A stretch of 64,000 nucleotides of DNA from Pichia kudriavzevii (lineage: Eukaryota > Ascomycota > Pichiomycetes > Pichiales > Pichiaceae), in contig NC_042510.1 of NCBI RefSeq assembly GCF_003054445.1, forward strand, positions 992,001 to 1,056,000, given 5' to 3'. The position numbers were made by a program, and so were the translations under genes. The first letter of the stretch is position 1. Each line of letters begins with the position of its first letter. Shown piece by piece: positions 47,703 through 55,324 of this stretch. The notes under the pieces were generated by a model. That model was not told the origin of the DNA. It worked only from the letters and a program-made list of their open reading frames with translations, and searched no databases.

Positions 47703-49634
47703 ATGAGAGAAACCGAGAGATCGACGCTACTAGAATTGCTCAAAAGTGTAGACTGCGCTGAATATCTCCCTTTGTTCAATACGCAAGAAATCACACCCGA
47801 CTTGTTGGCCAGTATGGATAAGGATGCCATACAAGAGCTGGGAGTATGGAAGGTTGGTGATCGGCTCCGTATACAGTTACTCGTCAAGCTTTTAAGGATA
47901 GAGAATATCAAGGGGGAACTCAACGTCAGGACATTGAGAAAAAGTATCCAGGTATCTTCAAGTTCCATACAGAATACTATGAAAGCAATTAACATTGATT
48001 CAATGAAGCCTAAACCTGTGCACATTTCCTTGATTTTGCCTGATGGGAAAACACTTGGGCTTGATGTATCGACGATTGATGGTATCAAGAAGATATGTGA
48101 GCTTGTGAATATCCCTAACGGGAGACTCTCGTTTATTGATTATTCAAATAGTGGCCGTGTTCATGAAATTAAAACTGATCATGAATTAGCGGAAATATTA
48201 AATGCCGATACCGATAGATCAAACATCAAGCACAGGTTGATTGTTTCGAAAAATGCCGATCTCACTGTTGATTCCATCAACACCTCAAATAAAATACACA
48301 TGAGGGGAAATACTACATTTTCAAAAGGTCAATCTATCAAACCATTTATGGGTGGAAGACCACCTAGTGAGCTGATTAGCACAAACTTGAGAGATTACTT
48401 TCCTGATTTAAATCATGAGGAAATTGAAGATATTCGTCGTCGTAGTATTCGGATGTCCATCAACGGGCAGAAGCTAATTGAGAAACTTGGGAATACCCCT
48501 GTTGGAAATAGGTTTACGCTATCATCTACAAATGTGAGGAATTCAGTGTACAGTAGATTATCGAATATTTCTTTAGCATCGAATCGATTGAGTATGGCAA
48601 GCATGATGAGTGGAATATCTGATGTTTCAAGTTATGGGATCGGTCAGGCTGTTAAAATTGAACAAGTGAATTCAAGGAAACTAGAAGAAGCACACGCACC
48701 TGCAGAAGACCAAAATGACACAATGATTGAATTGATGGATGAAAGTGAAGATGAAGAATACTTTGATATCGATAATGATTTACTTGAGAAGGAGGTTACA
48801 GATGGACCAAGCGTGTGGCATAGGGGACCCAAAATTGGGCAGGGTTCCTTTGGTGATGTTTACCTTGGACTTAATGGTCTCACTGGGGAATTAATGGCAG
48901 TGAAACAAGTGGATGTTAATATCGGAGGTAACAAAACCCCTTCTGAGGGAAACGAAACAAAGATCACAGCATTGAAAAGGGAGATTTCGTTTTTGCGAGA
49001 TATGGCACACGAGAGGGTAGTCAGATATTTAGGGTGTGCACAAGATGTTAATAGAATGTACATTTTCCTTGAATACGTTCCTGGTGGATCTGTAGCAAGT
49101 TTGTTAGGGCTTTATGGTGCATTTGCACCCCCTCTTGTGAGGTCATTCACTAATCAGGTGTTGATAGGTGTGCAATACCTCCATTCCAAGGGTGTAGTCC
49201 ATCGAGACATCAAAGGTGGTAACATACTTGTTGACAATACTGGTGGTGTTAAGATTGGTGATTTTGGGATATCCCAACGAATCAACGAGGAAGCAGATGC
49301 AAAAAACAAGAAATCCGAATCATTACAGGGAAGTGTTTACTGGATGGCACCCGAGGTCGTCAAACAGCAGTCAAAGGATACAGGGCCTGCGGCTGACGTA
49401 TGGGCTATTGGAGCGTTGGTTGTTGAAATGTTCACCGGCACACACCCTTTCCCCACTCTAGCACCAATGCAAGCACTGTTTCAATTAGGTACAGGTAAAG
49501 TGTGTCCTGATACTCCGGATGCTGCTAATGAAAATGCAAGAGCGTTCCTCAAAAGGACGTTTGCCCTACAGTGCCACGAAAGAGCCACCATCGAAGAGCT
49601 TCTAGAGATGAAGTGGTTCAAAGAAAGTATGTAA
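47703..49634 (+). CDS. STE11: MAP kinase kinase kinase of the mating/osmotic/filamentous pathways
   Basis: The 643-residue protein has an N-terminal SAM domain (LLELLKSVDCAEYLPLFNTQEITPDLLASMDKDAIQELGV, residues 8-65) that binds Ste50. A Ras-binding-like domain follows (about 98-180, VHISLILPDGKTLGLDVSTIDGIKKICELVNI), then a regulatory linker and a C-terminal kinase domain (about 372-640). The kinase has the IGQGSFGDVYLG loop, VAIK-like MAVKQVD, HRDIKGGNIL, DFGISQRI and GSVYWMAPEVV. The layout and length are those of Ste11 (717 residues). It phosphorylates Ste7 and Pbs2. It lies 159 bp after the FUS2-like stop on the same strand. A near-match TGAAACT to the Ste12 core lies at about 47619. Confidence 0.96.
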   Translation: MRETERSTLLELLKSVDCAEYLPLFNTQEITPDLLASMDKDAIQELGVWKVGDRLRIQLLVKLLRIENIKGELNVRTLRKSIQVSSSSIQNTMKAINIDSMKPKPVHISLILPDGKTLGLDVSTIDGIKKICELVNIPNGRLSFIDYSNSGRVHEIKTDHELAEILNADTDRSNIKHRLIVSKNADLTVDSINTSNKIHMRGNTTFSKGQSIKPFMGGRPPSELISTNLRDYFPDLNHEEIEDIRRRSIRMSINGQKLIEKLGNTPVGNRFTLSSTNVRNSVYSRLSNISLASNRLSMASMMSGISDVSSYGIGQAVKIEQVNSRKLEEAHAPAEDQNDTMIELMDESEDEEYFDIDNDLLEKEVTDGPSVWHRGPKIGQGSFGDVYLGLNGLTGELMAVKQVDVNIGGNKTPSEGNETKITALKREISFLRDMAHERVVRYLGCAQDVNRMYIFLEYVPGGSVASLLGLYGAFAPPLVRSFTNQVLIGVQYLHSKGVVHRDIKGGNILVDNTGGVKIGDFGISQRINEEADAKNKKSESLQGSVYWMAPEVVKQQSKDTGPAADVWAIGALVVEMFTGTHPFPTLAPMQALFQLGTGKVCPDTPDAANENARAFLKRTFALQCHERATIEELLEMKWFKESM

Positions 49635-49799
49635 TTGGGACCTGTAGAAAATCAGAACACAGAATACTAAATAAGAAAAAAAGGTAACTACCAAGATCCT
49701 ACAAAAAATGTGTGATATTTTCACTTTTTTTGCCTCAACAGCTTAGCCTCCTTAGATGGTAAATGTCTCCTCTTCCTTTGTTCCACCTATACTATAGAC

Positions 49800-49991
49800 A
49801 TGTCCCACGATAATACCGAAAAACTACCCCCAGAGCTAGAAGGCGCCAAACTAATCTTTGGTGACAAGATGGTTGACCCTAAAGATGCTCGTATCTGTCA
49901 CCCCCACTCTCGTGTGGTTCCAGAAAACCCAGCTATACACCCAATTGTTCAGCCTCCGCACAGGCCAAAATCTTCAAACAGTGAGAAATGA
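49800..49991 (+). CDS. Small unrecognised protein, 63 residues
   Basis: An ATG-initiated frame of 63 codons lies in the 516-bp gap between STE11 and DCR2. The peptide is hydrophilic: LPPELEGAKLIFGDKMVDPK, then DARICHPHSRVVPENPAIHP and a Pro-rich end. It has no signal or membrane segment. The dense pattern of charged, proline and aromatic residues looks unlike translated spacer DNA, and short conserved proteins of this type exist in yeasts. I cannot name a family. Transcription would need only the 165-bp spacer after STE11. Confidence 0.55.
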   Translation: MSHDNTEKLPPELEGAKLIFGDKMVDPKDARICHPHSRVVPENPAIHPIVQPPHRPKSSNSEK

Positions 49992-50150
49992 GAAATGCAA
50001 TGAAACTTTGGCTTGTTTAAATAAGTATGTGTTTTGTTTGTGATTTCCATAATTTTATTGTTTTCTTGGACTTGTTTTTCATTTTCTAACTCCTGAGTCC
50101 AACTTCCAATTGCCTTTTATAACTTCATTTACAACCACTATATATCCCAC

Positions 50151-51770
50151 ATGCTTAATAAGAAGATATTGCGTGCAATTTTGTACCTACTAGTTGCCAT
50201 GGTCGCTACGTGTATTGTGATATACACACGTCATAGGAACGAAACAATTCCCTTGTCCAGTCTACTGAGTCCTTCTCCTGAACATGGACATGTTGTGATT
50301 GATGTAGGATTTAAGACATGTTGGGTTTCTACAATTTGCACTGATTCGATTAAGAGAACCTATACATTCTTGGAAAATATCTCAAAAGAGAAGGAGTTGA
50401 CTGATTCACTACAAATCAACCACTTGGGGAAAGACCTATTGGGATCTAGTAGTTACATCAAGAAAATATTTCCCTATGAAGTTAAAATTCCAGTTGAAAT
50501 TGCTAACAAATATAAAGTTACTCCCATTTCCCAATTCTACGTTGAGAACGTGAATAATGATGATACCCTTACGAGTGACTTTATTGATGCTGGCTACGGT
50601 TTACACTTCAAAAGATCCGTCACCATTTCGCCGTATACTGATATCAACTTTATTTTCAGTTCTCTGCAGACAAATCCAACGCCTGGCTGGGAACAGGTAT
50701 CCAAGTTTCCATTGGTCATCCACAAGTCCGACTTTTATACCAACGGAACAGATACCAATCTTATAGACTTTAAAAGCACCAATTACCATAGTTTGGACCA
50801 CCAGGTTTACCTTCATGCGAAGAAAGGAGGGAGTGACAAAACTAATGTGTCTCTTAAGCCTAAAAATGGGAAATTCAAAGTTGCCCAAGTTGCCGACTTG
50901 CATTTACTAACTGGATTTGGTAAATGTATGGATCCTTTTCCAGAGCTGGATTATCCGGTAGAGAATTGTCTCGCTGATAGGGACACCATGTCGTTTGTTG
51001 ATGAGCTCTTAGAGATGGAGAAGCCGGATCTTGTGATCCTTACTGGTGATCAGGTTTTCGGCCCATACACATACGACACCGAAACTGCCCTATTTAAAGC
51101 GGTCGAACCAATGGTGAAAAGAGAGATTCCTTATGCTGCTATACTTGGAAATCACGACCATGAAGGGTCTTTGACTAAATCAGAAATTATGGAATTGTTT
51201 GAAAAGTTTGAGTATTCATTAACCAAGTCTACTCCAGATCTAAATTATCTTATCAATATAGGTGATCCGGAGAGGCCAGATGTGACCCTATATATGTTGG
51301 AGGCAGCTAATATACGGAACCCAAAGCAGCTAGTGAAAAACTTCACTCCGCAAGGAGATTTTATAAGAAACCACCATTCGGAGGCAGAATTCAAAATGGG
51401 TGTTTTCCACATACCGACAAAGGAGTTTCAAGATGTTCGTTTTAGAGATCCAAATTCATATTTGGGCTCTTATAGAGAGTGGGTTATGGCAAGAAATATG
51501 GAGGAAGGGTTGTTTCAAGCATTAAATGAAGAAGGCGTCAAACTAATTACAATTGGACATGACCATGTCAACGATTTTTGTTTTGAAAATCAAGGTATTA
51601 ATTTGTGTTATGGTGGTGCAAGCGGTTATGGAGGATATGCGGGGTTTGGAGGCTATGAACGTAGGATTCGTTTGTTTGAGTTTGATACACAGAAAAAAGA
51701 GGTTTCAACATGGAAAAGAGTCCATCATGATATCGACAAGATTGTCGATTTCGAAACTTTTGCCTATTAG
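50151..51770 (+). CDS. DCR2: Calcineurin-like phosphoesterase, Dcr2 type
   Basis: The 539-residue protein has one N-terminal membrane segment (residues 8-24, ILYLLVAMVATCIVIYT), giving a type II or signal-anchor topology. The C-terminal half is a metallophosphoesterase: D and H of QVADLHLLTG (about residue 249), LVILTGDQVFG, AILGNHDHEG, and the distal ITIGHDHVNDFC with YGGASGYGGY. This matches S. cerevisiae Dcr2 (578 residues), a phosphatase that dephosphorylates Ire1 and acts at cell-cycle start. Its family includes Sia1. The ATG is near a TATATAT (50139), which is too close to serve as its own TATA box. Confidence 0.9.
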   Translation: MLNKKILRAILYLLVAMVATCIVIYTRHRNETIPLSSLLSPSPEHGHVVIDVGFKTCWVSTICTDSIKRTYTFLENISKEKELTDSLQINHLGKDLLGSSSYIKKIFPYEVKIPVEIANKYKVTPISQFYVENVNNDDTLTSDFIDAGYGLHFKRSVTISPYTDINFIFSSLQTNPTPGWEQVSKFPLVIHKSDFYTNGTDTNLIDFKSTNYHSLDHQVYLHAKKGGSDKTNVSLKPKNGKFKVAQVADLHLLTGFGKCMDPFPELDYPVENCLADRDTMSFVDELLEMEKPDLVILTGDQVFGPYTYDTETALFKAVEPMVKREIPYAAILGNHDHEGSLTKSEIMELFEKFEYSLTKSTPDLNYLINIGDPERPDVTLYMLEAANIRNPKQLVKNFTPQGDFIRNHHSEAEFKMGVFHIPTKEFQDVRFRDPNSYLGSYREWVMARNMEEGLFQALNEEGVKLITIGHDHVNDFCFENQGINLCYGGASGYGGYAGFGGYERRIRLFEFDTQKKEVSTWKRVHHDIDKIVDFETFAY

Positions 51771-52568
51771 TAACTTATATATTCACTATATGCCCCCTTA
51801 CCCCTAGCACTTTAAGGGAATTTATTCAGACATACTTGTGTACTTTTTTTCCTGCTGTTCCGGCCCTTCAAAACAACAGAAAGCAGGTGGTGTTGAGCAA
51901 ATGTCTCGTTCTGCTTTTCCCCTCGCTCGGCCAACAATTTGCTAGAGTGGGGGCGCCAAGGGACGCATCTTGGTATGCAGCGGCATTGCTATTGACGTAA
52001 CGAGGTTCGAGCCTTAAAATAATAATTCAGGGGCCTGTAACCGGTCCGTTGTGTACTGCATCCAATCCCCCTGTGTCCCACAGAAACCGTCAGGCGTCCT
52101 AGACGCAAGTACATGCTTCTCCGCCCGGCTCGGTGAAAGGCGCATACATTATCAAGCACAAGATGCCGAGAGGGTAAAAATCCCGTGTCCAATCTGGTTC
52201 TCCTGAAAAAAAGCTCCATGGAGAGAGAATATATGCAGCTGTGGAAAACAGTTTCTCTGCAAGGTCTTTGCCAATGAATGCATCTTACTGTGGCTTCTAG
52301 AATGGAAAGTGAAGGCTAAATCATTCCCAAAACATTTGACGTCAGTATTGTATGGTCCTCACATATAAGTTGCATACTATCCGTATGACGTAGGCAGAGC
52401 TAACCGCAGCTTCTGACATGACTTTATGTATTGCGGTTTAAGTGCTTGATATTGTCCTGACGCATTGAGAATAAATCACTCGGCAATTCCGATTCCAAAA
52501 ATTTGATGATTATACAAGCACCCATTTTTGAAAACCAGAGAAATGTAGAAAAATCAAAAAAAAAGTTA
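51771..52568. other. Spacer DCR2-tRNA-Lys with a GC-rich island
   Basis: The 800-bp region has no convincing protein frame. Its left half (about 51900-52215) is markedly more GC-rich than the surrounding DNA (listed separately). The right half holds the T9 terminator of the tRNA pair (A9 on the plus strand at 52556-52564). Confidence 0.5.
51930..52215. ncRNA. Candidate structured non-coding RNA, class undetermined
   Basis: This GC-rich island is surrounded by AT-rich DNA and has no good protein frame. It contains several perfect short hairpins: GCGTC-CTA-GACGC (near 52094), CTGTG-TCC-CACAG (near 52070), and CTCGG...CCGAG around 52130-52178. A Pol III B-box-like GGTTCGAGCC lies at 52002, but no T-run ends a transcript until about 52534 on the plus strand. 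Long Pol III RNAs such as SRP RNA or RNase P/MRP RNA would look like this, but I cannot match their diagnostic motifs, and the strand is not settled. Confidence 0.3.
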
Positions 52569-52667
52569 AGCCCGATGCGTGGCTCGAACCCGCAGCCTTT
52601 TGATTGCACTTCTTTATAAGAAGAAAGTCTTAAGAGTCAAACGCTCTACCGATTGAGCTAACCAGGC
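52569..52667 (-). tRNA. tRNA-Lys(CUU) with 26-nt intron
   Basis: Anticodon loop CTCTTAA gives CUU. Exon 1 is 52667-52631 and exon 2 is 52604-52569. A 26-nt intron lies between A37 and A38, the universal nuclear tRNA intron position. Acceptor GCCTGGT pairs with ATCGGGC, and the discriminator base is T, as in S. cerevisiae tRNA-Lys(CUU). The T-stem GCGGG/CACGC carries one G-A mismatch. A T9 Pol III terminator follows (52556-52564). Confidence 0.93.
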
Positions 52668-52675
52668 TTAAAATG

Positions 52676-52747
52676 TTCCGATACCGGGAGTCGAACCCGG
52701 GTCTGCCCGGTGAAAGCGGACCGTGATAGCCGTTACACTATATCGGA
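52676..52747 (-). tRNA. tRNA-Glu(UUC)
   Basis: This 72-nt gene has no intron. The anticodon loop CTTTCAC gives UUC; the acceptor TCCGATA/TATCGGA and the T-arm CCGGG-TTCGACT-CCCGG are fully paired, and the sequence is nearly that of S. cerevisiae tRNA-Glu. It ends 8 bp before tRNA-Lys on the same strand. Only a T4 lies between them, so the two may share one primary transcript. Confidence 0.97.
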
Positions 52748-54415
52748 AATTGTTGAGAAATTTATATGAAGTTTTTCTAGATTGATGTCGTTTTGCTCCA
52801 AGACTATCTTGAAATTGGCCATGCAAGTAGAATAATCCAGCTGTTTTTTTAGTGTCTAGATTAGTCCTTTTAGAAAACAAATCGATTCTTAAAGTTGTAT
52901 GATGTTAAAATTTTTCTTAAATTTTGCAAATTTTTATTACTTCTTTTTCTAAAGCTTAACTCCGTTCAATAAAATAAACATGGGACTCACTAAATATATA
53001 TAGAGTAACAAATATATTGGAAGATTAAAAAGATGTTTTTCCCCAAACAAAAATAACAAATAGTGATATTCGAATTGTTCTCAATCTTGCGTTAATATTC
53101 AAATCTTTATAGTGTTTATGGCATAAAATTATTGTCATTATCAAAAGTACATACAGATAGATGCACCCATATCTTGTGTATAACGGTAGGAATAGACTAG
53201 TAACTATACAACCAGTGCAGATGAGCCCAACGAGCTGGGGCCGTAATGACTTTTTTACACCTAGAAAATGTATATATAGTACAAGCTAGCAAATAAAAAC
53301 TTTTAAACTACAGTACTTTGCTTGGTTTGCATTGATTTAAATGATTTTGGCTAATGAGAAAGCATTTTTGCTCAATTTGTCACTGTTTAGTTTTCCACTT
53401 CTCGTAGTTAAGAGATGGCATAAGGCTCATTTCAGGACATTATAAGGATTTGAAAGTTTTAATGTTCTGCTCTCAACGATTTCTTATGAAATTCTACGGA
53501 CGCACATACCTTATAATTACGAAATGGCTGCTTGCAATGAGTCGTTTCTACAGGTATCATTTCTGCCTTAAAAGACAGATATTTGAATGCTTCTAATTGG
53601 GTCCTTAAGAAACGAGTTCTGTAGAATGCCCCTTCAAACCGGATTTGAGGCACATCAGATCCTGATATTTACAAAATCATGAGCTGGAAAAAGTTCACAG
53701 CAAGAACTAATAGGTCTACCAAGAGAAAAAGATAAACCAATAAAAGTACAAAACGAAAAAAGTTAAACTTATAGCATGGAAGTATGCTCCTAGAAAAAAA
53801 ACAGAAAGGCCTAGTTTGATTTTATAGAGACAGTACCAGATTCACCCAGACATACTCTAGTTTTTGGCCTTACCAACAGTACCATAAAAAAATACTTTTC
53901 TAAGTGAATTCTGTATTGAGCATAAATGCACACTACTTTGAAATCTTTTTCAGTGGCGAAGATACAAAATGCTGTTTCCGCTGTCTCTGCACTTACTTCT
54001 CTTCAACTGTACATCTTTGACAGTGCTAGAGCCACTATAAAAAAACCAAAATTAGCTTGAATGTTTTTTTTTTTTTTTTGCAGCACTGCTTTACAACTCA
54101 ACACTTTGCTTATGAATAACCGAATCACAGTGTAAAACTACTAGTTTTTTTATAATAATTGAAACGCTTGATAGTTATACTCTAATTGTAGGAGGAAAAT
54201 AAAAAAAATGCTGTTTTCAAATTCAAAGTAAATAATGTGGTTTGTGTTTACTGTGGTTAACTTGGTAATTTGTTATACTCTTTAAATGACCTTTAGTTTT
54301 TTATAGACTCTCAGACCATACTTCTAAAAAGAACTGGAAGCTATGCTTGTGTATAAAACTATCTTATAAATCTCATGGGGCGTAGTTTTATTGAAATAAA
54401 TATCTCTTGTTATTC

Positions 54416-54649
54416 TCAAATCGTGTTTGTTGTTTGATATTTGCGCTTCATTGTAGCCAGAGTTACAGATGGCTGATAATTTTGTAATAAATAGAGAAGA
54501 CTGAGTTTAGGTTGTCTAATGTCCGGTAACACTGGTTCAAAGGCAAAATCTAAGAAGTTTCTTTTTTGTCCTTTTGTCGGTAAACTTATTCTGATTTTAG
54601 GATCTACGGTGTTGAATATGGTTGTTTTTGTCGTACTGTTGTATGGCAT
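54416..54649 (-). CDS. Doubtful 77-residue frame
   Basis: An ATG-initiated frame of 77 codons, basic and without membrane segment (MPYNSTTKTTIFNTVDPKIR at the N-terminus). It has no recognised family and stands alone in AT-rich DNA. Its composition is not typical of spacer, but its length is within chance range. Confidence 0.15.
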   Translation of the reverse strand: MPYNSTTKTTIFNTVDPKIRISLPTKGQKRNFLDFAFEPVLPDIRQPKLSLLYLLQNYQPSVTLATMKRKYQTTNTI

Positions 54650-55295
54650 TAGTTGCTACTAATATAGAATACAGGTAAACAGGGTATCTAAAAGATGGAC
54701 CAAAAAGCTGTTAATTATTTTACATGTGCAAAGAACCAACAATTAACGAAATTCAACAGAGAGCCACTATAGATTTGTTAAATTAGTTATACTGCACTCG
54801 CAGTGAATATACAAGTTGCCTTAACTTGGTGGAAGGATTGTTAGCACTGGGGTAAAGCTTTCGTTACTGTTAACACTCAAAAACTAAAAATGTTGAGGCT
54901 GTTCAGATGCAGCCCCCGAATGCGTAATTATAATTCTTAGAAGTCATTAGACAATTAGTCCAACAACTAAGTGTTACAAAATATTGTTTACATACAATAC
55001 CAATATCAAACATCGCTTGATCATATTGTCGGTCAGAGGAATTCACATCCAATTTTAGTTTTGTATTGCTAATCCCCGATCTATTAAACTACATATTGAA
55101 ATAAAAATCCAGAGAAAATTGTCATAATATAGTTATTGATGCCATCCTGGCGCTTGAACAATTTGCTTTTTTTTGATGAGAAAACACTTAAAAGATTTAT
55201 AAAAATACTTTAAACACTTTATAGACATAACAAATTTGTTGTACATATAGAAAAGCATGATAACAATGCTTGGGAAAATACATTAGATAAAAAAA

Positions 55296-55304
55296 TAAGA
55301 TACA
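55296..55304 (-). promoter_or_regulatory. Puf4-type motif in the PUF4 3' UTR
   Basis: On the PUF4 strand the sequence TGTATCTTA lies 20 nt after the stop codon. It fits the S. cerevisiae Puf4 motif UGUAHMNUA, which suggests that the protein may bind its own message. This is inference from one match. Confidence 0.35.
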
Positions 55305-55324
55305 ATTTGCAATAATGCTCTAAT

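Larger units (their letters stand above)
52748..55324. other. 2.6-kb AT-rich gene-poor region
   Basis: I see no convincing gene. The DNA is strongly AT-rich with many homopolymer A/T runs. A CCCA...TGGG hairpin followed by T6 lies at 53225-53257. One 77-codon ATG frame is listed separately. No large inverted repeat, tRNA fold or transposon end was found by eye. The right end carries the PUF4 3' UTR. Confidence 0.5.

Noticed and set aside
51990-52215. SRP RNA: GGGCCTGTAACCGG compared with the Alu-domain TGTAA loop
   Set aside because: The S-domain helix-8 signature could not be found, and no Pol III terminator lies at a suitable distance. Kept only as an unclassified candidate.
53459-53653. 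64-codon frame in the tRNA-Glu to PUF4 gap
   Set aside because: It starts with GTG and no in-frame ATG lies near its start. The composition is typical of AT-rich spacer.
52748-55324. Considered as a centromere because it is AT-rich and gene-free
   Set aside because: No large inverted repeat or CDE-like motif could be seen by eye. The base composition alone is not evidence.
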